Shown: positions 34,520 to 45,660, counted from the first letter of the stretch. The stretch: 64,000 bases of DNA from Mesostigma viride (GCA_009746045.1 RPFO01000163.1:64001-128000), one strand, 5' to 3'. Notes: generated by a model not told the origin, from the sequence alone. Translations and numbers: made by a program.

Positions 34520-35685
34520 TGTGATGGACGACAAATCTGTCGGCCCTCGCGTAAGTAGAAAAATATTTACCAGCATCCGCTCTTATGGGTGCATGAGGTC
34601 TCGGGAATGTGGTGGGGACGAATTCCGGAATTATGCAATATTACGATTCAGACCGAGACTTAAGGGGCCAGTTTAACAGACGGACCTGGGCCGGGCAGGA
34701 CCAAATATTTTGGCCGGCCCAGTTGCGCTTGCGCTTTATCGGCCGCTCAGGGGTGTGTGATGAGAGCCTGCTCATCAACTAAAACCTGAAATATGGAAAG
34801 TTACTCCCCCAGGTGACAACGTTGACAGTAATCGAGATATGGTGGCCTCGGGTGTCGTCCTACAAGTTGTCGTCACGTTAGGGCGACACTGGCCTTTGAG
34901 GGAGGTCCGTGATCGTCAAACGAGGCGTCTTCTTCCTTGTCTTTGCGTGCACATTCAACACCCTCTTTTACTGGCCGAGGGTGGAAGGCTGGGGGGGGCC
35001 CTGCGAAGGGTTATCGTGCATGAGGCTCACTACAGCCGCCGGCGATTGTAATGGTCGTGACCGTTGCGGCAGGGCAGCCTCGAGAGCCACTGAGCGAAAG
35101 TGGTTGGCGGAGCTTTGGTGATAAAGCACCAGGAAAGGGGGGTTGGGTAACGAGAACTACAATCAATCATGAAATGGGTGCAGCGTGGCAGGCTCACTCA
35201 TGGGTTCTGTAATTGCCCATGCACTTATTGTTTTAATCAAATGTTGGTGGATTGGTAATAGTGGGAATAGAATCGGTGTTCTCTGAACGTAGTTTCTTTA
35301 TAATAGATGAGAATGAACGCCGCTATGTGAGTGGTACTACGGGACGGTGGGCCTTGGGCTGGACCGGTTCCATGAGTTAGAATTAGTTGGCCAGTTTTGT
35401 ATGGCCATTTCTAGTAGCAATTAAGTTACTGTTGCTGACGGCTCATGAGGCGAGCCCGGGCTACGCCGCCCTAAAGACTGTGCCATTTGCACGATGTTCT
35501 AGGTCTCTTTTTCTTGTCCCACCCTCGGACCCTCCCTCTTCTTGTGTTTGTTTCTAGGGTAACGAGAACTACAGTTCAATCATGAAATGGGTGCAGCGTG
35601 GCAGGCTCACTCATGGGTTCTGTAATTGCCCACTTATTGTATTCATCAAATGTTGGTGGATTGGTAATAGTGGGAATAGAATTAT

Positions 35686-37378
35686 AATTAATTAATAGCC
35701 CTTGAGAAGGGGCATATGGCCTATAATACATTCTAAGCTACTTCGAATGTAAACGACACTTGCTCTAGGTGCACCATGCAGGGCACCTGCATCCCCATGA
35801 TCTATCAAGCTATGCCCAGCTAAGGGGGAGCCTGTCATGGGGGGGAAGATCATCATAGCTATACAGAAGCTAGAGCGTGGCATCTCAGCAGAGAGCAGCT
35901 CTCTGCATGGGCACAGCATAACTAAATAAAGCTAGGCATCATCTGGAGTGTGGCACATCATAGGCACACATGTACAGGGCTAAATGATGCTCGTGAATCA
36001 GCTGGTATAGTGCCTGACAGTAGGAGGCGTACATGTACATGGCCACGGTCTATCTATTCTACACTACTACTGCTGTATTCCCCTAAGCTGGGGCGTCTGG
36101 AGTCGCTGGGGCCGCGGGGGTCGCATGCCAGGGCTTGTGGCCGACGTAGATGGCCGCCCCCTTCCAGTACACCGGCTGCCCCGCCTTGGTCTGCCGGAGC
36201 TGGAGGTAGGTCGGCCATAGCTCCCGTCGCCGTTGTTGCTGCGCCAGGGTCAAGGCATCGTCAAGGGTGAAGTGAGTCTTCTCGAGCCGCTTGCGGCGTC
36301 TGAGAAAAGAAATCTAGTCCGCCGGGTTCTTAAAGGTGAGAAGGAGCGGGGGCGCCCCTGCCTTACCCCGCGCGCGGGGAAGGCGGTGGGCGACCATGCA
36401 GCTCGATCTCACCATTAAGGCCCATGCGACCAAGGATTTCTCTCTCAAACGCACGCGTAAGCTTCTCGGAATTCTCACCTTCCTCCATGTCGAAGTTCTT
36501 GACGATGATGTTGAGGCTGCGCTTGGCGAGCTCGGCCTCCCCGCGGAGGTCGAGCGTCTGCTGCTGGAGCTGTGCTGCAACGGCGGAGGTGGTGGAGGTG
36601 GTGTGCTGCTTAAGCATGTCCGCCCAGGTCGTGATGGGAGGAGCATCGCCAGCCAGGCCAGCAGGGGCTGGCTTGGCGGCAATGTCCTTCACCGCCTGGG
36701 CGGTGAGGCCTGCGGTGTTCTGCAGGACCTCGCCGGATGGCGATGGCATTGTCCTGATTAAGGTGCTGGTCGATGATGCGGAGCTGGGCGGTGATGGAGT
36801 CGGTGGAGCTAGGCGGATCGGGGGGGGGGGGGGGAGGCGAGGAGGGGGGCGGGGGCGGTGGGGATGGTGGGGAGCTCAGCAGCCAACGTGCGACCCACAG
36901 CTGCCACATCTGCAGTTAGGGGCGTCACGTGCTGTGAGATGGCTTCGTGGAGGTGGATCGAGGAGGAAGGTGGATTCAGTCAAGGGGGAGGGGGCCCAGA
37001 GGTCCGCGGCAGAGCGCTGAAGGATGGAAAAGAGGGCGGCGAGCTGAAGGGGCGGGCGGGACCAGTTGGTCAGGTGGTCAGGTCGGTTGAGAAACCCGGC
37101 CGTCAGGTCTGGACATTGCGGAAGCGATTAAGGCTCTGAAGGCGCCGCCACAGGTCCAGAAGAGAGGCGTACGACCCGTAAAACACGAGCTCCAGTATCT
37201 TGAGGGGTGGCATGTCGAAATAGCTGGGTCTGGCGTCGGCGGAGGTGGAAAATAACCTGTCAACGTCAAAGTCGTACTCAGACCAGCTGGTTTCGGTTGG
37301 GCGGCTGCGTTTGGGTTCAGGCGAGGCTGAAGGCGAGGCATGAAGCCCGGGAGGGTGCGGGGCGACCACCAGTGCGCA
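35686..37378 (-). mobile_element. Half-LINE family B, inverted
   Basis: The minus strand carries a family B element. The N-terminal ORF1 part (about 37369 to 37100, SPSASPEPKRSRPTETSW) is followed by the frame at 36749-36363 (NTAGLTAQAVKDIAAKPAPA, ITTWADMLKQH, a coiled stretch), then the RRM-like part and VYWKGAAIYVGHKPW near 36130. The 3' UTR follows to a short AATT tail at 35686-35698. The ORF1-to-UTR junction is the same as in 29690-31790. Several frame breaks are present. The 5' end is cut at a family D fragment at about 37378. Confidence 0.8.
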
Positions 37379-37620
37379 ACTGGGAGATCATGTAGCACAT
37401 ATTCCCTTGCTGGATGGATGGGGGTGGGCGAAGCCGCGAAACCGAACTTATCTAACTCTAAGCTATAACCTAATCTAGAAAACCCTAACTATTCTACTCA
37501 GCAAAGCGCCCCTTCCTCTTGGGGGGGGGGGGGGCTTGCCCACAGGGGCAAAGCATGACTAAATAATTTATAATGCTATGCATCATCTGCATGGTGTGGA
37601 GCCCATCATAGGCAGACATG
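37379..37620 (-). mobile_element. LINE family D fragment plus a short family B 3' UTR fragment
   Basis: 37379-37545 is the complement of the family D 3' UTR ('gggagatcatgtagcacata'...'gcttgcccacagg'), with the last ORF2 codons. 37546-37620 resembles a family B UTR ('aaagcatgactaaata', 'catcatctgcatggtgtgg'). Confidence 0.6.
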
Positions 37621-37734
37621 TACATTAATTAATTAATTAATTAAACTCGTGCTCCCGTTGGGGAGTCACGGAGCACCGAAGTGCTTTTAATCCCTGTGTG
37701 TGCACTACAGGAGAAAGGGCACACTAGGAACTCA

Positions 37735-38075
37735 ATTTCTGAGAAAATTCTCAAAACCCTCAATTTTCTCACCTTTTGTGAGAATTTTTTGAGAAAATTG
37801 AGAAAAATCTCAATTTTTTTCCGCAAACGCTAGGCAAAAAATCTCACCAGGGTGAGATTTTGGTGAGAAAAAGGGCGTTTTGGTGAGATTGGGGTGAGAA
37901 AAAACCCTAAAGTGAGAAAAAAGGTGAGAATGGGTGAGAAAAAGGCAGAAAGATTGAGAAAATTGAGAAAATTGAGAAGTTTCTCACCAACACGAGAAAA
38001 ATCACTAACACGAGAAAAATCACAAGTCAACGTGGTGAGAAATTTCTCACCAAGAGTGTAACACGAGAAAAATCA
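37735..38075. repeat. CACTA left subterminal array
   Basis: This contains many copies of (a)ggtgagaaa and gagaaaattga motifs, the complement of the array at 41545-41876. Such arrays are transposase-binding sites in CACTA elements. Confidence 0.85.
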
Positions 38076-38227
38076 TGAGCTTTATTTCATTAAGTCCTTA
38101 ACGTGAAAAAAAAACTCAACACCACTTTGATATGCATTGTAGGGTGCACAAAGGTGCAATATAGGGTTGTCATACAATATAAAACAGCACATCATTCCAT
38201 AAACAATGCTGTCATGCCCAAATTAAA

Positions 38228-39187
38228 TCAAAAGTCATCTTCTTCAGAACTGCTGTCCGAGGGGTTGCTTGCATCAACATCATCTTCTGATGACATAGTG
38301 TCATCCCCACTAGTGTCGCAATAGTTCACAGCTTTACGCTGCCTTCCACTGGCCCTCTTTGCCATAGGGACCTCCTCAATTACAACGGTGGGCTGGCTAG
38401 GTCCAGCATCTGTGGGAGCACCACGCTTGCGGCTGCGCCCTCGAGCAGGTGCCTTGCCAGCGCGGCGCACCACGTCGCCATCACCTACGTCTGCCGCTGC
38501 CACCTTCTTCTTCTTCTTGGACCCCTTCTTCTTGCCTTTCTTCTTGCCACTAGGCGGTGGCATCGGCTCACCCTCCTCAATCACTTCAAACTGCGGCATG
38601 GTGGGGAAATCTGCTGCCACGCTGTGATACACATGGTTACTGAGGGAAGATTGCGCCTGGTGTGCCATGCTCCATGGCAGTTTGGCAGGGATTACCACCA
38701 TTTCGGGAGCATAGCATTCATCGACGACATACCCAACTGAGCTCACTGCACCTGGCAACACAAGGCGCGACGACCTGGGGGCCTGTGCGCTGCTGATGAC
38801 CACCAACCTCTCGTGGGGCAGGTGAGCGACATGAAGGCGATCAAAAAGCTCCACCTTCAACAACAGCTGCCATTCCCAGCCCCCTCGTGGGTACTCTAAC
38901 CTGGCCTTCAGAATGTGTGTGATGAAACCAAAGTCTACACCGCCCGGGCCATGCACCGCAACTCCCGCATTCTTGTGCCGCTTTCCCAGGGATTGGTCCG
39001 CAGCCTCTGTGCGGTAGTTGAACCCGTGTATCCTGACTTTGTGGAAAGAATCCGCGTAGCGCTTCACGCCCCCACACGCCGCTACAATGCCTTGCGGCAC
39101 AAGCGGCGTCAGGTTTAATGATGCCCATGCAATCACGTTGAACGTTGTGTCAGCACAGCGATCTCGCCTGCATTCAAACAAACGCAC
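38228..39187 (-). CDS. CACTA-associated protein, C-terminal exon(s)
   Basis: An open frame of about 319 codons ends at TGA 38228. The first third has RIHGFNYRTEAADQSLGKRH, KNAGVAVHGPGGVDFGFITH and a following ILKARLEY, a pattern reminiscent of the DUF4216-type domain found behind the transposase in plant CACTA proteins. The middle is unremarkable. The last third is a strongly basic segment (KKKGKKKGSKKKKK, then RGRSRKRG) followed by an acidic Ser-rich tail (SEDDVDASNPSDSSSEEDDF), as in DNA-binding or nuclear proteins. The upstream part is probably spliced. The true 5' border is likely an acceptor near 39187, and a related exon-like segment with AARDLLGEDALPKADYSD lies at about 39450-39560 on the same strand. 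The catalytic domain is not seen. Confidence 0.6.
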   Translation of the reverse strand: MRLFECRRDRCADTTFNVIAWASLNLTPLVPQGIVAACGGVKRYADSFHKVRIHGFNYRTEAADQSLGKRHKNAGVAVHGPGGVDFGFITHILKARLEYPRGGWEWQLLLKVELFDRLHVAHLPHERLVVISSAQAPRSSRLVLPGAVSSVGYVVDECYAPEMVVIPAKLPWSMAHQAQSSLSNHVYHSVAADFPTMPQFEVIEEGEPMPPPSGKKKGKKKGSKKKKKVAAADVGDGDVVRRAGKAPARGRSRKRGAPTDAGPSQPTVVIEEVPMAKRASGRQRKAVNYCDTSGDDTMSSEDDVDASNPSDSSSEEDDF

Positions 39188-40624
39188 ACCGATAACCCAG
39201 CAAAGAGTATTATTATTAAGTATTGGTTATTAAAAAAAATAGAACGGATACAACACAGGACGCTTTTACTGGCGGCAAGATCATGGCACCCGGATGGGTA
39301 AAACCAAACAAACTAGATATTAATTACTAGGGCTGGCTTTGTGACAGTAAAACATGATTGCATGGCTAATCCCAAGGCGCCTTTCAATAGGACTGAATTA
39401 AAATAACCAAAGCAGACGGCGTAAGTAGCATTTGCAAAAAACAAGGCTCACCAGTAGGCCTCGTCGCCATTCGCAGGGTCGCTGTAATCAGCCTTGGGAA
39501 GGGCATCTTCTCCCAGCAAATCCCTTGCGGCGCGTTGTGTCAGCACAGCGATCCCCCCTGCATCCAAACAAAGGCACACCGATAACCAAGCAAAGAGTAT
39601 GCAAATGTGTAGCCTTGTTCATTGAAATTATGGCTGGCTTACGCAAAGAGCGACTGTAAGATGACCTATACAGTGGGGCCGGAAACAGCTTGCTTGATCA
39701 GGGCGTGTTTTTCGAGCTTCACTGGCCGGGAGTGTCTAGTGGTGAGAACCATTGCTGCGATCGCTTTCCCACCATTTACGAGGAAATACCCGCAAATGAA
39801 AAACCACTGAAACGGTCTAGCTAGTCAGTCATTACATTAGCCACATGCCATCATGCATGTTTCCAAACGTCCAGGAACTGCACACGGTGCAAATGCCATT
39901 TGCAGTGCAAAAATCCAGAGGACACGACCTCATTGCTTCATATTTGTATGCAGAAGACTAAAAAAGTAACATGCATTAATGGCCCGCATGCATAAAGGGC
40001 CTGAATTCTGATGCGGGCCCAACGGCAGCACCGCCAAAGCAGATAAGGGCCCGCAGTCTGATGCGGGCCCCACGGCACCACCGCCATAGCAGAGCTCGAA
40101 GGTCGTGGTGCGCGTGAAACGTACGTATGCCCTTTGTCGGTAGGTGCCGTTGGGGTCAAATTGGGTGCCGCCAAAATCGGGCCGACGCGTCAATAGACTG
40201 AGGCCGTCGATGAGAGCCATCATGCGGCTTGGGGAACTTCAGCTAAGTTAACTTAACGCAAACCACTGGTCGCCCGCGTCGGGAACCGGCCCAACGGCTC
40301 TCCCGCAACAGAAAATAACGCGGCATACTGCATACGTCGTCGGATTGTTACATTTCGACGGTCAAGATTTCATGATGAGGTTTGCGTTCAATTTGCCGCA
40401 GTTTGCCGCCCAGAGAAAGTAGTTGTTGGACTCGTTGCCCACGATGAAACACAATCAAGCAAGCCGTTTCCGGACCCACCGAGTAGGTCATGTAGTCGCT
40501 CTTCACGTCAGCCAGCCGTAATTTCAATGCACAAGGCTACACATTTCCATCTCCATTCATATTCATAATCCTGCACGACTCGAAAACGCGGACAAGATAA
40601 CGGCAGGCTCGAGCTACCATGGTC

Positions 40625-40890
40625 CGGATTCTCCCGATTTCTGGCCTGCGCTGGTTGTCTCCTTGATATTGGCAACTCTCTCCGGTAAGAGATTTTCCGC
40701 AGTTTGGCTGTTTCGAAACGTTCATTACGTGAGATGCCTTCGGATCAGGAGACTCACACAGCCGCGAAATCATGCCAAAGGTCATATGTTCGATCCCTTG
40801 CTGGTAGCTTCTGAGCTTTCTTATTTTCTGTGTTCCGCGGAATCTCAGATTTGGGCCGCTAGCGTTTTCACGCTTGTTGCTTTCTGATCC
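40625..40890 (+). repeat. SINE-like repeat inside the CACTA element
   Basis: It contains 'gatgccttcggatcaggaga' (A-box region) and 'tatgttcgatccc' (B-box-like), then a body with 'ttccgcggaatc' and 'gcgttttcacgc'. The same order occurs at 9390-9605. The segment before the head (40632-40668) is shared with 26535-26580. Confidence 0.45.
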
Positions 40891-41544
40891 GACGACAACG
40901 TTGTGCCTTGCTCGTGTGACATCTGGCGCATGGTGTGATTCATGTGTATGGTGCTGCCTTGCCACATGGGGCTGCTTTGCCATAAGAGTGAGTGTTGGGT
41001 TCTACACATTTGCTGCATGGACCGTTAGGTGCTGGTGAGCTCTTCCTTGTAGAACGCTTACATCTATGTCAAGGATCTGATTTCTTTTCCTCTTGCGTAT
41101 ATTGTGTCGGTTTGCTTTATTTCTTGCAGGGACCACGAGAGTAAAATGCAAGCGGTTCCACTTTCAAGTCAGCATGTGACGCCCTGTCGACCGGCCCGCT
41201 TTGTTAGCTAGCTACCATATAGTATTTGATGATAGGCATTGAATGCGGAAGATGTCATAACGCCATAACAGACTGTGTTGAACAGGCATTGAATGCCGAA
41301 GATGTCATAACGCCATAACAGACTGTGTTGAAAAGGCATATTTGAATGCCGAAGATGTACATAACGCCATAACAGTGTTGAATAGTTGAATCAATGGGTT
41401 CTTGCAGCTGTAAACATTAAAATTATTCAAACATTTAATGAAAAAATCATTATTGTTCGTGCTGTTTTGAACAGCGGTTGTTACTGGCACTGCATGCATG
41501 TGTCTGCTGCCAGCATATTGCATTATGGGTGTGTTTTTCAGCGC

Positions 41545-41880
41545 TGTGTTTTCTCACTTTTCTCACTTTTCTCACGTCCTGTTTTTCTCACTTTTCTCAC
41601 TTTTCTCACGTCCTGATTTTCTCACTTTTCTCACGTTTCACACCTCCCGTTTTTCTCACTTATCTCACGTCCTGTTTTTTGAGATTTTTCTCACGTTTTT
41701 CCCCTTTTTTCACCTTTTTGGGGCAATCTCACCCGGGTGAGAAACGTGTTTTCTCACCCATTCTCACCCCATTCTCACCCTTTTTTCTCACCTTTCTCAC
41801 CCATTCTCACCCATTTCTCACCCTTTTTCTCACCTTTCTCACCCTTTTTCTCACCATTTCTCACCCATTCTCAAAGCCGA
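41545..41880. repeat. CACTA right subterminal array
   Basis: Tandem (T)TTCTCAC / CCATTCTCACC units are inverted relative to the left array. Together the two arrays could pair over several hundred bases. Confidence 0.85.
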
Positions 41881-42721
41881 GTTCCTAGTGCAGAGACCCC
41901 CAGTCTCCTTCATGCCAAAGGCATGCCACAGCCGCAATCGGGCGCGTTAGCTAAACGGACACGCTAACGATCCGGCAAACTGTGGGTGCAATAAGACCCA
42001 TGTAGGCGTAGCATAACAAGTATAGCGTGGGCAAGTAATCTGAACATAGCCAGGGCGTAGCATGGCTGTACGAGAACTAGGCTAAGGCTATGGCTGGTTG
42101 TGTACCGTGCGTTGGCGGCACGTGACTAGGTGTGTTGGCACAGCTAGGCAAACATTCTAGGCATGGCTGCCTTAGCGACAGTGACTCCAATGGTTACAAG
42201 CTAGGGCTATTGCTATTCTAGCCCGCTGGGGGCGTCCACATCTTGTGGTTGATCATCAGGTCCCCGCCCCTCCAGTACACCTTGGGCTTCTGGGGGTCCT
42301 GCTTATGGCGGAGGTATTCCGGCCACAGGTCGCGTCGCTGCTGTTGCTGAGCGGGGGTGAGGTCGTCATCCAACGTCCAGGTGAGGTCGTGCAACCGCTT
42401 GCGACGAGAGAGGAACCGCTGCTTATCCTCAGGGGAGAGGAAGGTGAGCAGGACTGGTGGGGTGGCCGCCTTGTCCCGTGAGTGGGGAAGGCGGTGGCAC
42501 CCACGCAGTTCTACCTCACCTACCAGGCCCATGAGGGTAAGAAGCTGGTTCTTGATCTCGTCAGCAAGGGAGGTTGACGTCTCACCTGGCTTCTGGGGGA
42601 AGCGACGTAGCACCACTCGGCACTCGCGGCGAGCGCGATCGGTGACCTCCCGTTGCTGGGCCTGGCGGTGGTCCTCCAGCTCCTGGAGCTTCGTGGCGAT
42701 GGCGTCGGTGGTGGAGGCGGT

Positions 42722-43119
42722 AGATGACATGTACATGGCCGGCTAAATAATGCTTATTCATCATCTGCATGGTGTGGCCGGCCCATCATCACAGGCATAC
42801 ATGTACATGGCCGCGATGGCTAAGCCTTACTATTCTAACTACTACTGCTATATAGTCCCCTAGGCTCAGTGGGGTGGCTGAGGGTGCTGGGGGAGCGGGG
42901 GTCGCTTGCCAGGGCTTGTGGCCGACGTAAATTAATTCATGAAACTGCATCACGGCCGCGGCCCCAACACCTCCAGATACCCCATGCAGCTTAGGGGAAT
43001 ACAGCAGTAGAAGTGTAGAATATAGTAAGGCCTAGCCACCGTGGCCTTGTATACATGTACGCCTATTATGGGCCACCTACCAGCTGATGACTTAGCATGT
43101 TATTTAATTAACCATGCAT
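42722..43119. mobile_element. Mosaic of family B 3' fragments in both orientations
   Basis: 42722-42935 reads on the minus strand as a family B 3' UTR plus the last ORF1 codons ('ccagggcttgtggccgacgt'). 42936-43119 reads on the plus strand as another B/C UTR ('ggggaatacagcagta', 'gtggccttgta'). The two meet near a short 'attaatt'. Confidence 0.55.
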
Positions 43120-44702
43120 ATTTATTAACTCGTGCTCCCGTTGTGCATGCATGGGGAGTCACAGAGCACCGAAGTGCTGGCCCTGTGTGCATGTGCACAA
43201 CAGGTATAGAAAGGGCAGAGACCCCCTTTCTCCTTCATGCCAAAGGCATGCCACAGCTGCAATCGGACTCGCCGATCGGTAACCGATCCGGCAAGATCTG
43301 TGGGTGCAATAAGACCCATGTGAGCATATCATAACAAGGAGCGTGGGCAAGTAATTAATCTGAGCATAGCCAGGACGTAGCATGGCTGTACAAGGACGAA
43401 GCTAAGGCTATGGCTGGTTGTGTATATACCGCGTGTGTTAGCTCGGTGCACGTGACTGGGTATGGTGGCACAGCTAGGCAAACATACTAAGCATGGCTGC
43501 CATGGCGTCATCAGTGACTATACCAATGGATACAAGCTAGGGCTATTATTAGCTATTCTAGCCCACATGCAGGGCCGGGCGTCCACATCTTGTGGTTGAT
43601 CATCAGGTCCCCACCCCTCCAGTACACCTTGGGCTTCTGGGGGTCCTGCTTGTGGCGGAGGTATTCAGGCCACAGGTCGCGTCGCTGCTGCATGCTGCTG
43701 AGCGGGGGTCAGGTCGTCGTCCAGCGTCCAGGTGAGGTCGTACAGCCTCTTGCGACGAGAAAGGAACCCGCTGCTTGTCCTCACGGGAGGGGAAGGTGAG
43801 CAGGACTGGTGGGGGAGCCGCCTTGTCCCGTGAGTGGGGAAGGCGGTGGCACCCACGCAGTTCTACCTCACCTACCAGGCCCATGAGGGTAAGGAGCTGG
43901 TCTTTGAGCTGGTCGGCAAGAGTGATTGACGTCAGTCAGTCTCACATGGATTCTAGGGGAAATGACGCAGCATCACCCGGCAGTCGCGGCGGGCGTGGTC
44001 GGTGGCCTCCCGTTGTTGTGGCGGCCTGGCGAAGGTCTTCAAGCTCCTGGAGTTTGGTAGCGATGGCGTCGGTGGTGGAGGCGGTCGCTGTCCGCAGCAG
44101 GTCCGCATAGGAGAGGGGCGGGAGGTCGCCAGCATCCTGCCGGGGTGGCTGGGCCGGGTGCGATGGTGGCCGTCTGCTCCGCTATCTTTGGGACCTCGGT
44201 GAGGCCAGGGCCTCGGTCAGTGGGGGGTGATGGCTTCAAGCTTCTTCATGAGCACGCCGCACTTGCCCTCGATCCACCTGGTTTAGGCGAGAGACAAGTG
44301 CAGCGTGCGTCTCAGATGCCTGCGCCGCGGTGTGCAGCGCCGTGAACTGGGGTAACTTGTTGCTTGTGGACGACCTTGGTTTCCACATTGGAGACCCGGG
44401 CCTCCACCGTGTTGAGCGTCGTGTGTAGCGAGGTCAGCTTCTCGGCCAACGGCCAGGTCACGTGCTCCTCCAGCACTGCTTGGAGATCATCCTTGCAGAG
44501 GGAGGGAGCCGACGTGGCTGCCGGCTGCGCAAGCCGGGCTGGGTTTTAATGCGGAGCTTAGCGACGATGTCGTGAACAGGTAGCTGGAAGAAGCTGCACA
44601 GGATAGCGAGGCGGTTGTCTGGCCTGGCGATGAACGCCTCCACGTGGGGGGCGGGAATGGCCCCGTTGGGCCCCGGCCATGAGCTTGCGTTCCTGGGCTA
44701 AC
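43120..44702 (-). mobile_element. Half-LINE family C, second inverted copy
   Basis: This shows the same layout as 37624-42721 without the CACTA insertion. The 3' tail region is at 43090-43135, with a terminal hairpin disturbed by an insertion. The UTR includes 'aagggcagagacccc', the uninterrupted CACTA target. ORF1 on the minus strand runs from about 44690 to 43590 with several frame breaks. N-terminal blocks include IARPDNRLAILCSFFQLPV, and the RRM-like and DDDLTPAQQ parts are recognisable. Confidence 0.75.
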
Positions 44703-44930
44703 TAAGCCGGTAGGTATCCACACCCGGCCCATTCCCTACGTGCATGCACAGGCTCTCACACATGATAATAAGGTATAGTATAAGTATACTGCAATATGAT
44801 GATGCAAGTAAGTTGTCCTATTATGCTTGAAGGGAAATGAGCTGATTGCATGGCATGGTTGGTGGCCGCGGTGGTGTGTAGTATGACCGCACTTTCATGC
44901 TTGCAAATTGCTAGCTAGCAACCTCAAATT
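44703..44930. other. Unassigned spacer
   Basis: AT-rich DNA lies between a family C copy and a TTAA-element fragment. Nothing is recognised here. Confidence 0.3.
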
Positions 44931-45415
44931 CCATTCTTAGGGCTGGTGGTTTTTGGCGTGTTTCAGGCAGTGCCAGTGGCCAAATTGACTTTAGTTTTTT
45001 GCCACGTTTTAAGAACTCTATTTTGCACATGCTTATAATTTTTAAACATGATGCATATGGAATTTAGTCAAAATTTTCCCACTCGTGCTTCCACACAAAA
45101 ATGTAAATCGCGAGTAAGGGTCAACACTTGAGTAAAATTCTACATGATTTGGTCAATGTATGATATTTTATGCATATGCCCAAGCATTATAGCATGATAT
45201 GGACGGCATGCTATTATGCACATCAAACATATGGGGTCGCGTTTTTCCGCGTTTTCCGCGGCCCGGCACTGAACGCAAATGGTTTTCACCTTTGCGGAGT
45301 GCCTGATCAGAATATGGGGTACCCCCCTACCCTCATACCGCTACACGATCCCAAAGTATAGGTCAACTCAGTCCTCCTGCATGTGAGGACTGAGTTTCTA
45401 CAGACGACGAGTTAA
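44931..45415. mobile_element. Fragment of a TTAA-type DNA transposon
   Basis: The right end, 'aggactgagtttctacagac' followed by GAGTTAA (45411-45415), matches the right end of the element at 27972-29676 ('aggactgagttgctac...gggttaa'). The left terminus was not found. It includes a copy of the SINE body (45235-45330, 'ccgcggcccggcactgaac'). Confidence 0.5.
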
Positions 45416-45660
45416 TGGAGCTTAGCGACGATGTCGTGAACAGGTAGCTGGAAGAAGCTGCACAGGATAGCGAGGCGGTTGTCTGGCCTCAGTGGCCTGG
45501 CGATGAACCCCTCCACGTGGGCGGCGGGAATGGCCCCGTTGGGCCCCATGAGCTTGCGTTCCTGGGCTAAGAACCTGATGATGTTGGTGCATTCTTCCTT
45601 CGTCAGGGCCAGCCATTGAAAGAAAGAAAACACTCTGTCGCCTGGGAGGTAATGGCTCCA
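45416..45660 (-). mobile_element. Family C ORF1 N-terminal fragment
   Basis: The minus strand encodes WSHYLPGDRVFSFFQWLA, then FLAQERKLMGPNGAI and ARPLRPDNRLAILCSFFQLP. This matches the N-terminal half of family C ORF1 and overlaps the segment preserved at 44550-44702, so it comes from a separate insertion. Confidence 0.65.

Larger units (their letters stand above)
31791..35268. repeat. Unclassified element flanked by a ~250-bp direct repeat
   Basis: A ~250-bp block 'A' (31791-32046, starting 'tcggtgtt') is repeated at 35271-35517. A ~120-bp block 'B' (35148-35268) is repeated at 35560-35685. The layout is A-interior-B-A'-B'. The right pair looks like an internally deleted copy placed head to tail behind the full one. 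No coding region was found. The interior includes a CCACGT-rich stretch, an inverted repeat and a hAT-like MITE. LTRs are an alternative for block A, but no TG/CA ends are seen. Confidence 0.5.
37720..41892. mobile_element. CACTA-type (EnSpm/CMC) DNA transposon, ~4.17 kb
   Basis: Termini are CACTAGGAACTC (37722 onward) and GAGTTCCTAGTG (ending 41890). They are flanked by a CA duplication (37720-37721 and 41891-41892). The uninterrupted sequence 'gggcagagaccccc' exists at about 43214-43228 and, inverted, at 63505-63520, which confirms the borders. Both ends hold long arrays of GGTGAGAA / TTCTCACC units in opposite orientation. The interior has one clear coding region (38228-39187, minus) and a repeated exon-like segment around 39160-39600. 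The catalytic transposase is not visible. Confidence 0.88.
37624..42721 (-). mobile_element. Half-LINE family C, inverted, split by a CACTA element
   Basis: The 3' end is the (TTAA)n tail at 37624-37644, with the terminal hairpin and UTR to 37721. The copy resumes at 41891 after the CACTA insertion and reads into ORF1 at 42736-42218. That frame is open and almost identical to 62690-63180: a coiled segment, an RRM-like block with VELRGCHRLPHSRDKA, LTWTLDDDLTPAQQQQRRDL and VYWRGGDLMINHKMW. It is 5'-truncated at about 42721. Confidence 0.8.

Noticed and set aside
31791-35517. LTR retrotransposon with ~250-bp LTRs
   Set aside because: No TG/CA ends, primer-binding site, gag or pol were found, and the second repeat block (B) does not fit a simple LTR pair.
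37700-38080. CRISPR-like or satellite array of GGTGAGAA units
   Set aside because: The array is matched by an inverted array at the other end of an element with CACTA termini, which explains it as subterminal repeats in a eukaryotic transposon.
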